From a virus, in IMG/VR virus record IMGVR_UViG_3300042362_000321, positions 1 through 38,209 of that record: 38,209 bases of DNA. One strand, 5' to 3'. The notes under the pieces are model-generated. The model saw nothing but the letters and a program-made list of their open reading frames with translations. It did not search any database and was not told the origin of the DNA. Positions 1 to 6,088 of this stretch are shown one piece after another; within the stretch, counting starts at the first letter, position 1; each line of letters opens with the position of its first letter. A program made the position numbers and the translations under genes.

Positions 1-40
1 GTATAATTAGAAGCGTATCTGTTCGCAGCGTATCACTCAC
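1..40 (-). CDS. Partial CDS: 5' end of the coiled-coil gene that continues at the right end
   Basis: A GTG start at 40-38 overlaps the stop of the preceding gene (37-39) as GTGA and opens 13 codons, MSDTLRTDT..., that run off the left edge. The same codons begin the complete gene at 37892-38110. This is therefore the duplicated start of that gene produced by the circular overlap, not a separate gene. Confidence 0.8.
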   Translation of the reverse strand, partial: MSDTLRTDTLLII

Positions 41-139
41 AGCTTGTCCTCCTTGGCTTTGGCCCATACAACACACATTCCGCTCCAATCTTGTACAGAC
101 CATCCAGACTCAACGATTTTATCCCCAGCCTCCTCTAGC
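1..139. repeat. Terminal direct repeat (left copy), circular overlap
   Basis: Bases 1-139 match 38071-38209 at 138 of 139 positions. The only difference is A at 126 against C at 38196. Genes read straight through the junction: the gene ending at 37892 starts at 38110, and its first codons reappear at 40-1. This is what a circularly permuted or circularised assembly gives, so the unique genome is about 38,070 bp. A true short terminal repeat of the virion DNA is the less likely alternative. Confidence 0.9.
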
Positions 140-261
140 CGCTTGATGCGTTCGTTGGCGGCGTTCAGTTCGCATTCAAGTTGTTCAGAAAACTCAGCAT
201 CAACGGCGGTGTCCAAATCATGAAAACCACGCTTCGCATCCGTCCTTGGTGTATCGCTCAC
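37..261 (-). CDS. Small coiled-coil phage protein (74 aa), paralogue family
   Basis: Starts at GTG 261, sharing GTGA with the stop of the upstream gene (258-260). The protein opens MSDTPRTD, has a heptad-like charged helix around residues 24-47 with the phrase IKRLEEAGD, and ends WAKAKEDKL. I recognise this layout (short head, helix, AGD, then a C-terminal W-x-x-AKE-x-K-L/P) as a very common family of unknown function in tailed phages. It is clearly paralogous to the next upstream gene (37892-38110), which shares MSDT-RTD, IKRL-EAGD and AKE-KL. No function can be assigned. Its position in the small-gene cluster suggests early expression. Confidence 0.75.
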   Translation of the reverse strand: MSDTPRTDAKRGFHDLDTAVDAEFSEQLECELNAANERIKRLEEAGDKIVESGWSVQDWSGMCVVWAKAKEDKL

Positions 262-749
262 GGCTTGGCCTCCTTCCCAATCTTAGCGTCGTCCCAGCCC
301 TGCAATAGGTTGTCCATTCGGGTGGTTCTCATGCTCGGAGATGGAGGGTTGATGAAGTCGTACATCGCGTTTCCAGCAATTTCCAGTTGGCGGATGTGTT
401 CGTTGTAGTACTTCCGTTCTCCTTCCAGCTTGTCCCACAGAGCGCGGAGACGGTTTTCGAGTTCGGTGACGTGCTGGTTCGCATCAGTCAGTTTCTTCTG
501 AATCTCTTCTATCGACCTGTCGTGAGAGTATTCATCAAACGCAGCCTGTGCTTTGAGCATTGCGTCGGCTAGTGAGTACGCGTATTTAGCGACTTCATCG
601 TTACTGACCGTTTGCTCAATAAGGTTTCCCTGTAACGCCGCAGCTGCGAAGTAGTCGCGGATTGAAATCCCGTAACATTCTGAGGTTGCTTCATCGTGTT
701 GAAAAACAACAGGAAACGCCGGTCCTCCGTCGTTGATCTGGATGCTCAT
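258..749 (-). CDS. Conserved phage protein with NDGGPAFP head and coiled coil (163 aa)
   Basis: The start is placed at ATG 749, which overlaps the upstream stop as ATGA (746-749); an ATG at 782 would intrude on the upstream gene. The N-terminus has the signature NDGGPAFP, then SIRDYFAAAAL and AYSLADAML. Together these mark a widespread small phage family of unknown role that usually ends after about 70-90 residues. Here it is extended by a long coiled coil (about residues 70-120) and a tail with QLEIAGNAM and WDDAKIGKEAKP, like the C-terminal part of the neighbouring IKRL-EAGD paralogues. It therefore looks like a fusion of the two small-protein families (inference). Confidence 0.75.
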   Translation of the reverse strand: MSIQINDGGPAFPVVFQHDEATSECYGISIRDYFAAAALQGNLIEQTVSNDEVAKYAYSLADAMLKAQAAFDEYSHDRSIEEIQKKLTDANQHVTELENRLRALWDKLEGERKYYNEHIRQLEIAGNAMYDFINPPSPSMRTTRMDNLLQGWDDAKIGKEAKP

Positions 750-1099
750 TTCGATTCCTCCACCACTCCACACGGGAGCCACGTTTTACCGCCGTCGGTG
801 CTGTACTCTCGCTCATCCAGCCACAAGTCTCTGTCAGCTTGGACAGACACCCAGCCGAGGAGAACTCGGTCCTGCGGGTTGCGCTTGAATCTCATCCACG
901 CCCCCAGCGGCACCTCATCCGCAGTCCACGGGCGAAACTTTGCAGTGGGTTTGATACGGTAGTCGTAGTTGAGCCAGTTCCAACTTGGGTTTTTATCGAG
1001 TACCCAATCATAAGTGCCAATCAGTTTGGATTCCACTTCCATTCCATTGATAGATGCATCCATAACGCGGATGGTTTCTTTGGTTTGTTCGATGTTCAC
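746..1099 (-). CDS. Conserved hypothetical phage protein (117 aa, YRIKP family)
   Basis: GTG start at 1099 overlaps the upstream stop as GTGA. The middle contains WNWLNYDYRIKP followed by FRPWTADEVPLGAWMRFK. I recognise the pattern YRI-P, RPW, EVP-GAW-R as a frequent phage family that probably forms a small beta-rich fold. Its biochemical role is unknown. It ends in STDGGKTWLPCG. It lies in the tightly coupled small-gene run and is presumably co-translated with its neighbours. Confidence 0.7.
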   Translation of the reverse strand: MNIEQTKETIRVMDASINGMEVESKLIGTYDWVLDKNPSWNWLNYDYRIKPTAKFRPWTADEVPLGAWMRFKRNPQDRVLLGWVSVQADRDLWLDEREYSTDGGKTWLPCGVVEESK

Positions 1100-1257
1100 T
1101 TTGATTCCTTTCGCTTGAGGTATTCACCAATTGCTTCGTCGGCCACAAACTGGAGCTTGTAGCCCTTCTTGGTTGCGTATTGCTTGAGTCTTAGGTGCGT
1201 CTCGTCTGAGACAACGAACACCTTGGCCGTCGGACGTTTTGGTTTGATGGGATTCAT
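1096..1257 (-). CDS. Ribbon-helix-helix-like small protein (53 aa)
   Basis: The start is taken at ATG 1257, which shares ATGA with the upstream stop (1254-1256). A longer reading from 1347 would overlap that gene by 90 bases. The sequence runs KVFVVSDETHLRLKQYA, then KKGYKLQFVADEAIGEYL: a short beta strand, ETH-RLK-YA helix, KKG turn and second helix, the order expected of CopG/Arc/MetJ-type ribbon-helix-helix DNA-binding proteins. It resembles the 45-residue protein at 1930-2067 (both have TH-K/R-L, LQ-VAD-AI and a C-terminal L-K/R-K), so the phage carries two related small regulators near each other. Function as a transcriptional regulator is inferred from fold only. Confidence 0.7.
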   Translation of the reverse strand: MNPIKPKRPTAKVFVVSDETHLRLKQYATKKGYKLQFVADEAIGEYLKRKESK

Positions 1258-1481
1258 CGTCTGTGGTGCTTGATGATCTGGGCAACAAACCTGCGCTTGC
1301 AGCCGATGGCCCGGGCCACCGTGTCGGTGTCGGCACCGTTGTCCCACAGCCGGTAGGCGAGCTCGGAGTCGAAGGCCTCGACAGGCTGCGCCCAGTTCCT
1401 GCTCAGCTCTCGGGCCTTGGGCTCCGGGAATGAGATCCAGCCCGCGGCCACGGCGCTGGTGATGGTCTTCTTGGAGATCAC
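1254..1481 (-). CDS. Small helix-turn-helix-like protein (75 aa)
   Basis: Read from GTG 1481, which overlaps the stop of the resolvase gene as GTGA. The first half (MISKKTITSAVAAGWISFPEP) resembles nothing I know. The C-terminal 30 residues (DTDTVARAIGCKRRFVAQIIKHH) have the spacing of a helix-turn-helix with a basic recognition helix. It may bind DNA, possibly alongside the RuvC-like nuclease encoded just upstream, but this is inference. A longer reading from 1598 is possible but would lie almost wholly inside the resolvase gene. Confidence 0.55.
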   Translation of the reverse strand: MISKKTITSAVAAGWISFPEPKARELSRNWAQPVEAFDSELAYRLWDNGADTDTVARAIGCKRRFVAQIIKHHRR

Positions 1482-1933
1482 TTGAGTCCCTCCGAGATCA
1501 TGGCGTGCTCCAGGATCAGCACGGCATCGGCCGTCTTCAGAGTGATCACCTGCCTGGGCTGCCGCTGCTGCGCGATGCCCTTCAGATGGCTCTTCCACTT
1601 CGCCCCATGGGTCGCCTTAGTTCCGGCCCCGATGGTCTTCTGCCAGCGCTGCGGCGGCACCTCGATCACCCGGGTCTTGGACGCTGCGATCAGTCCGTGC
1701 AGGAAGCCGACGTTGTAGCCGAAATTGAACATCGAGCTGCCCGGGGCGCCCTTGCCGCCGACGTAACCGCCGACCTTCTCAATGTACACCACGTCGCTGA
1801 TCGCCAGCCTGTCGCTCACCAGGATACTGATGTCCTGGTCGGTGGTTGGCATACTGTTGAGGATGACCCCCGAGGGCCCGAGGTAGGCCAGGCCGCCGCT
1901 CATGCCCGGGTCGATTGCAAGTATTCTGGTCAC
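1478..1933 (-). CDS. RuvC-type Holliday-junction resolvase (151 aa)
   Basis: GTG start at 1933, sharing GTGA with the upstream stop. RNase H-fold landmarks are visible in order: LAIDPGMSGG with catalytic Asp8 on the first strand, a hydrophobic strand ending VVYIEKV with Glu52, and a C-terminal helix LKTADAVLI with Asp136. Three acidic positions with this spacing fit phage and bacterial RuvC resolvases of about 150-170 residues. The expected role is cutting branched DNA made during recombination-driven replication, or clearing branches before packaging. It is embedded in the small-gene run rather than with the replication genes. Codon use looks like its neighbours. Confidence 0.85.
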   Translation of the reverse strand: MTRILAIDPGMSGGLAYLGPSGVILNSMPTTDQDISILVSDRLAISDVVYIEKVGGYVGGKGAPGSSMFNFGYNVGFLHGLIAASKTRVIEVPPQRWQKTIGAGTKATHGAKWKSHLKGIAQQRQPRQVITLKTADAVLILEHAMISEGLK

Positions 1934-2067
1934 TTGGCAGCCTTTCTCAGCCAGGCAGCTATGGCCTTGTCGGCCACGGCCTGTAGTTTCAGCCCGGCAG
2001 CGAGGCAGTAGTCGCGCAAAGCCTTGTGTGTGGTGGGTGTCACGTTGATGGTTTTCGGTTTGGTCAT
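1930..2067 (-). CDS. Ribbon-helix-helix-like mini-protein (45 aa)
   Basis: Found by reading through the overlaps: ATG 2067 shares ATGA with the stop of the lysozyme-like gene, and the stop TGA (1930-1932) shares GTGA with the resolvase start. The 45 residues run MTKPKTINVTPTTHKALRDY, then CLAAGLKLQAVADKAIAAWL and a basic tail. This matches the 1096-1257 protein (TH-x-x-L, LQ-VAD-AI, L-K/R) and has the strand-helix-turn-helix pattern of ribbon-helix-helix proteins. Both junctions follow the coupling rule used throughout this genome, which supports it as a real gene. DNA binding is inferred. Confidence 0.7.
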   Translation of the reverse strand: MTKPKTINVTPTTHKALRDYCLAAGLKLQAVADKAIAAWLRKAAK

Positions 2068-2402
2068 TTCGGAAGGTGTTTCTTTACGCGGAGCCAGTAC
2101 GCCTCGGTGGCCTTCTTCTTGTCACCGCTGGGGCCGCCTCCGTTCCATTTACGGGCAAGCTGCTCAGTCGTGCAGCCTTTGCCCCAGTGCTTAAGGTAGG
2201 CCTCGCACACAGCCCGGGCTGCCACGCGGTTGGTCATCTCAGAGTGCTTGTAGTGAGAGCCGGTGATCCGGTTCACGTCCTGCACCACACCGCGGTGGAT
2301 CTGCAGGGGGCCTAGGGCGCGTCCGTTGTCGCCGATGGCCTGATCGTTGCCGGAGGACTCCACGATGATCAGGGCCGAGATTAGGTTGGAGAGAGTGGTC
2401 AT
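2064..2402 (-). CDS. Lysozyme-like / lytic transglycosylase-like peptidoglycan hydrolase (112 aa)
   Basis: The chain begins with a helix leading to IIVESSGND (Glu15 is the likely catalytic acid), followed by GDNGRALGPLQIHRGV and, later, KWNGGGPSG. The order E-S-x-G-N, G-x-x-GPLQI and WNGG is characteristic of goose-type/SLT-type lysozyme folds, which cleave the glycan strands of peptidoglycan. It has no signal peptide or membrane segment, so as an endolysin it would need the holin encoded near 20.3-20.7 kb. It sits about 18 kb from that cassette. Alternatively it could be a virion-associated enzyme acting during DNA entry. The start at ATG 2402 has no obvious Shine-Dalgarno. Confidence 0.75.
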   Translation of the reverse strand: MTTLSNLISALIIVESSGNDQAIGDNGRALGPLQIHRGVVQDVNRITGSHYKHSEMTNRVAARAVCEAYLKHWGKGCTTEQLARKWNGGGPSGDKKKATEAYWLRVKKHLPK

Positions 2403-2403
2403 G

Positions 2404-2613
2404 TTAGAGTGAGGAACAAATCAAGACGCATGATGGCTTAAATGGATGTTTGTACTTAGAACAGAATCGCTTCGCTTTATCTTTTGCTCTTTCAGGATGA
2501 TCGGCCTTTACGATGAACACACGTTGAACTGTATCCTTTGAGTACACTTCAAATGTCGCAATGCCTTTGCTTGGAACGATATGGAACTCTGGAAATTGGA
2601 TGTCGCTAATCAT
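2404..2613 (-). CDS. Hypothetical protein (69 aa), AT-richer gene
   Basis: An ATG at 2613 opens 69 codons ending in TAA one base before the next start. The protein is basic in its second half (KADHPERAKDKAKRFCSKYK) and has three cysteines, none in a clear zinc-binding spacing. The pattern of a strand-rich first half followed by ER-A-DKAKRF suggests a small alpha/beta fold. I do not recognise the family. Base composition is visibly more AT-rich than the flanking genes, which may indicate recent acquisition. Confidence 0.55.
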   Translation of the reverse strand: MISDIQFPEFHIVPSKGIATFEVYSKDTVQRVFIVKADHPERAKDKAKRFCSKYKHPFKPSCVLICSSL

Positions 2614-2644
2614 GGTTTAGAGAGTGTTGCGCGTTGGCCAGTCG

Positions 2645-2680
2645 CGCCCCTGGTTGGATGGTATTCGCCCCATCCGGGCG
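2645..2680 (-). other. Possible weak stem-loop in a 71-base gap
   Basis: GGATGG at 2656-2661 faces CCATCC at 2670-2675 across an 8-base loop. An outer CGCCC/GGGCG pair could extend the stem with a 6-base bulge. No T-run follows on the minus strand, so it is not a convincing terminator. No gene or promoter is evident in 2614-2684. Confidence 0.3.
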
Positions 2681-2684
2681 TAAA

Positions 2685-3026
2685 TCAGGCAGGTTGGATC
2701 ACGCTGTAGATGTAATCGCCAGAATCGTATTCCGAGAGCTTGCTGTAGAGCTTCTGGATCTTTGCCTCGGCAGCCTCACGGCTCGGGAAGGCGCAAACAA
2801 ACCTGTTGTAGCAGCCGACCAAAGCGTCAGTCGAACGGCAGAAGTAAGGGATCTCAAGAACCACCACGAACAAGCCCAGCGCCTTGGCCTTGTTGATTGC
2901 AACGCTCTCCTTGGCGCCCAGCTCGTAGGCAACCTGCTGTGCCTCGGTGAAGCAGTTTTGGAACTCGCTGGCAGCGCCAGCCTCGAACTCCCAGTGCTCT
3001 TGTTCCTGCAGTGTGGTGGATCTCAT
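2685..3026 (-). CDS. Hypothetical protein (113 aa)
   Basis: ATG 3026 begins 113 codons. The first half is acidic and helical (FEAGAASEFQNCFTEAQQVA). The middle has a hydrophobic strand GLFVVVLEIPYFCR, and the end has REAAEAKIQKLYSKLSEY followed by IYSVIQPA. I do not recognise the family. The gene stands alone between two non-coding gaps, so it may be read from its own promoter or after RNA processing at the upstream stem-loop (3091-3118). Confidence 0.6.
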   Translation of the reverse strand: MRSTTLQEQEHWEFEAGAASEFQNCFTEAQQVAYELGAKESVAINKAKALGLFVVVLEIPYFCRSTDALVGCYNRFVCAFPSREAAEAKIQKLYSKLSEYDSGDYIYSVIQPA

Positions 3027-3090
3027 GGTGTTTTGCTTTCGACTTGATTGGACCGACGGCCGTCAAGTTGCCACAAAAACACTTAACCCG

Positions 3091-3118
3091 TCTACAGAGA
3101 AAACTGTTTTTCTGTAGA
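3091..3118 (-). promoter_or_regulatory. 12-bp stem-loop in the 3027-3158 gap
   Basis: TCTACAGAGAAA and TTTTTCTGTAGA pair over 12 positions (one G-T pair) around a 4-base loop ACTG. On the minus strand it lies behind the gene ending at 3159 and ahead of the gene starting at 3026. No T-run follows directly on that strand, so it is more like an RNA-processing or leader hairpin than a classic terminator. A 10-base perfect palindrome, GACGGCCGTC, lies at 3055-3064 between the hairpin and the start codon and could be an operator. A TTGACC with an AT-rich stretch lies upstream of the hairpin, but the spacing is poor for a sigma70 promoter. Confidence 0.5.
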
Positions 3119-3158
3119 TTTAAAAGAAAACCCAATGTTTGCAGGGGTCAAACGGGGG

Positions 3159-3332
3159 TCACTCGGGCGCGAACTTGGCGTCGAACTCGGCCTTCGAGCG
3201 CACGTATACCGTGCCATTGTCGAGCCGGCGGTAGATTACCACGGGCCACCGCAGCTCGCCCAGGCGCAACTGGGCATCCTGTGCCAGGATTTCGACCACC
3301 ACCGACGGGTTGGTGCGGTTGCGATAGGTCAC
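3159..3332 (-). CDS. Small DUF1653-like protein (57 aa)
   Basis: Found by following the overlap at 3329-3332: GTG 3332 shares GTGA with the stop of the upstream gene and opens 57 codons to TGA at 3159. The protein begins MTYRNRTNPSVVVEILAQDA and ends with WPVVIYRRLDNGTVYVRSKA and a short FDAKF tail. The phrase VVIYR-x(3)-NGTVYVRSKAEF resembles the second half of DUF1653-type beta-barrel mini-proteins (VVY...DG..WVRP...F), which are common in bacteria and phages and of unknown role. The gene is GC-rich like its neighbours. Confidence 0.65.
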   Translation of the reverse strand: MTYRNRTNPSVVVEILAQDAQLRLGELRWPVVIYRRLDNGTVYVRSKAEFDAKFAPE

Positions 3333-3589
3333 GGCCAGGCAGTGTAGACCACGGTGCCCTGGCCATTGGCGTCGACCAGCTCCGCGGCATTCACGCCCTT
3401 GAGCTTGGCCAGTGCGGCCAGGAGCTGCGTGTCGTTGGTCGCATTGGCGATACAGGTCGACACGATGTCCGCGTCGTCGTAGGAGGCCGACAGGTTCTCC
3501 TTGGTACGGTCGCGCCAGACGCGCACCACGCGGCCGTTGGAGAGGTTCACGCGCCGCATTGACTCGACGCAGGGGAAGGTGTGTTTCAT
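3329..3589 (-). CDS. Hypothetical protein (86 aa)
   Basis: ATG 3589 lies 12 bases after the tail-fibre stop, with GAAGG just upstream as a possible ribosome site. The N-terminal part carries NLSNGRVVRVWRD, a strand-turn-strand pattern. The rest is Ala- and Leu-rich (NDTQLLAALAKLKGVNAAEL) and ends GTVVYTAWP. I do not recognise it. Its place directly after the tail fibre makes a small virion-associated or chaperone role conceivable but unsupported. Confidence 0.6.
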   Translation of the reverse strand: MKHTFPCVESMRRVNLSNGRVVRVWRDRTKENLSASYDDADIVSTCIANATNDTQLLAALAKLKGVNAAELVDANGQGTVVYTAWP

Positions 3590-3601
3590 GGGGCCTTCAG
3601 G

Positions 3602-6088
3602 TTAGGTGAGCGCGACCGATTTCCAAGATGTTCCGTTGTGAATGTACAACACGTCGGTGTTGGTGGCGCTGTTGGTGTGGAAGTACATCGGCACGTTGGT
3701 TGGGCTGCTCGACACATTGGTCGGAGTGCCCGTTGGAGCCCCGGAGCCGGCCGGGATGTAAACGAACCCGTCGATCATTGAGCTGCCGCCAATCGGCCCG
3801 ATGATGTCCCCGCCCACCTGGCGGTAGCTGGCCCCCTTGATCAGCTTGCCGGTGGTGCCATCAAACAGAACGAAGTCGCCATCGGTAGAGTTGATAGGCC
3901 CAACCACGTCCCCGGTGCCAGTGCCCGTGGCTGCGATGGTAATCGTGCCAGATCCGTTTGTGATCGTGATGTTGGTGCCCGCGGTCAGCTTGGCCCGGGC
4001 CAGCGTGCTCCCGAGGCTCTTGCCGATGAGCAGGTCGCCGTCGCTGAAGACGTTGCTCTGACCCGTGCCGCCGTTGATCACACCAAGCGTCCCGCTGACT
4101 GCGGAGCCGCCCAGGGCAATCTGGGGCAAATCAACAGCCTGGATGGCAGACATCTGCACCACGGTTCCGTTGCCCCGGAGGTACTGCCCGTTGGTGGTTG
4201 CGCCTGCCAGGAACGAGATGGCCGAGCTTGCCGAGGTGCTGCTGGTGCCGCCATTGGCCACGCTCAGCACACCGTCCAGCGTGATCGTGCCGGAGGCCGT
4301 GATCGGACTGCCGGACGTGGTCAGGCCGGTGCTACCGCCGGACACACTGACCGACGACACGCTCGCGCCCGTAGTCATGCTGTCCAGCTTGGCCGCATAG
4401 GTGCTGGTCATGTAGCCGTTCTGCGTGCTGCTCGCCGCGTTCTGGCTGATGACCGGGGTGGTGCTGCCCGTGGCCACGCTGATGTTCGCACCGCCCGAGG
4501 CCGACACATTGGTCACCGTGCCGGCATTGCTGGTGTAGCCGGCCGGGTTGGTGTCGGGATAGGCCCCGAGGTTGGTGAGTGCGCCCGCAGCAGTGGTCGC
4601 CCCGGTGCCGCCCTTGTTGATGGGCAGCGTGCTGGTGATCGTCCCAGCGGAACCCAGCACGTCGATGTTCCACGTGCCGGTTGCCCCGGTGCCATCCAAG
4701 GCAGGGATGTCGGTGCCGATGGCAAGGCCCAGGTTGGTCCGGGCGTTGCCCGCTGTGGTGGCTCCGGTGCCACCGTTGTCCAGATCCAGCGTGCCTCCCA
4801 GGGTCAGCGTGCCGCTCGAGGTTATCGGGCCGCCCGAAAAGCTCATCCCCGTTGTCCCGCCGTCGGCATTGACGCTCGTGACACTGCCCGATGCCACCGC
4901 AGCATTCAGCGTAGAGCCGGCCATGGACAGGTTGGTGCCGAGCGTGATCTCGCCCAGGGCAGTCCCTGAGGCATTCGAGCCGATCAGCTTGGCCACCGCG
5001 GAGGCTGCCTGCATCTTGGCGTAGGTCACCGCGTTGTTGGCGATGGTCGCCGCGAAGGACCCTGTGCCAGTGCCTGTCACATCCCCGGTGAGCGTGATGG
5101 TCTGGTCGCCGGTGTTGCTGCCCGAGAGGTTGGAGCCTGTGACAGCGCCTGACGCAGCCACCGAGGTCGGTGTAATGGCGCCCAGGGCCAGACTGATGGC
5201 CGGGGTGGTGGTCGGGTTGGTGACCGTACCGCTGACGCCATTGGCCGTGGTGACCGACACGCTGGTGACCGTTCCTCCGTTGGATGTGTAGTTGGCCGGG
5301 TTGGACGCAGGATAGGCGCCCAGGCTTGTCAGGGCATCGGGCGCAGTGGTAGCCCCGGTTCCGCCCGAGGCAACGGCCAGGACGCCGCCCAGCGTGATGG
5401 TGCCGCTGGTGGTGATGGGCCCGCCCGAGGTGGTCAGGCCTGTCGTGCCGCCCGAGACGTTGACGCTTGTCACACCACCGCCCGTAGGTCCCGGAGGACC
5501 GGCAGGCCCGGTGGGGCCCGCAGGACCCTGGGGCCCTTGCAGACCGCCGGCACCGAGGGGCTTGGTGGCTCCGGTGTCGAGCCGGGTGATCTCCAGCGTG
5601 GTGTAGATCTCGGGCTGCCCCACATTGGCTGCAATGCCAAGGCCGTCTGCATGGCCGCCGCGCTCGCAGTAGTACTCCAGCCGGTAGACGTTGTCCTTGT
5701 GCGGCGTGATGCGCAGGTTCAGGGACACTTCCATGTCCACGTTGTTGTTAATGTAGAGCGATGGGCCGTACCCGATGACCACCGAGTTGGTCACGTCGTA
5801 GATCCGTAGCCTGGTTCCATTTGTGTGGTGGAACGGGGCCAGCACCTTCACCTGGTAATCGCCGGCAGCCACCTTCCACTCATTGGACGCAAGGTCGATG
5901 ATCAGGCCATTCGGATCGCTGCTGATGGTGTTGAGCGTCCGGGCTGTCCACACAGCAGTCACCGCGGTGCCGCCTGCGACGTTGTTGTTCTTCACGTCCT
6001 GAAGCACCGCGATCTTCAGCGTCAGCGAGTCGACGTCCTTCCTCAGCTTGTTGATGAGGATCGTGCTGGTCTGGCTATCGTAGCTCAT
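3602..6088 (-). CDS. Tail fibre / receptor-binding protein with collagen-like stalk and GGTGATTA repeats (828 aa)
   Basis: The N-terminus has a short coiled coil (about 10-31). A beta-rich domain follows (about 40-172; LNTI, AGDYQVKVLAPF, RLRIYDVT), resembling a C1q/TNF-like jelly roll. Then comes a collagen-like G-x-y stretch (about 182-203) and a long Gly/Thr/Ser-rich shaft. The shaft contains at least three copies of a unit opening SV-V-GGTTGL-SGGPIT-SGT-TLGG (about residues 208, 404, 580) and several NGGTGATTA...LTNLGA units, typical of phage fibre shafts. The C-terminus (LYIHNGTSWKSVALT) may be a small tip domain. It should be trimeric and bind the host surface. ATG 6088 overlaps the stop of the giant gene as ATGA. 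Confidence 0.85.
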   Translation of the reverse strand: MSYDSQTSTILINKLRKDVDSLTLKIAVLQDVKNNNVAGGTAVTAVWTARTLNTISSDPNGLIIDLASNEWKVAAGDYQVKVLAPFHHTNGTRLRIYDVTNSVVIGYGPSLYINNNVDMEVSLNLRITPHKDNVYRLEYYCERGGHADGLGIAANVGQPEIYTTLEITRLDTGATKPLGAGGLQGPQGPAGPTGPAGPPGPTGGGVTSVNVSGGTTGLTTSGGPITTSGTITLGGVLAVASGGTGATTAPDALTSLGAYPASNPANYTSNGGTVTSVSVTTANGVSGTVTNPTTTPAISLALGAITPTSVAASGAVTGSNLSGSNTGDQTITLTGDVTGTGTGSFAATIANNAVTYAKMQAASAVAKLIGSNASGTALGEITLGTNLSMAGSTLNAAVASGSVTSVNADGGTTGMSFSGGPITSSGTLTLGGTLDLDNGGTGATTAGNARTNLGLAIGTDIPALDGTGATGTWNIDVLGSAGTITSTLPINKGGTGATTAAGALTNLGAYPDTNPAGYTSNAGTVTNVSASGGANISVATGSTTPVISQNAASSTQNGYMTSTYAAKLDSMTTGASVSSVSVSGGSTGLTTSGSPITASGTITLDGVLSVANGGTSSTSASSAISFLAGATTNGQYLRGNGTVVQMSAIQAVDLPQIALGGSAVSGTLGVINGGTGQSNVFSDGDLLIGKSLGSTLARAKLTAGTNITITNGSGTITIAATGTGTGDVVGPINSTDGDFVLFDGTTGKLIKGASYRQVGGDIIGPIGGSSMIDGFVYIPAGSGAPTGTPTNVSSSPTNVPMYFHTNSATNTDVLYIHNGTSWKSVALT

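Noticed and set aside
3602-6088. Diversity-generating retroelement target in the fibre
   Set aside because: No reverse transcriptase or template/variable repeat pair was found; the repeats are protein shaft repeats.
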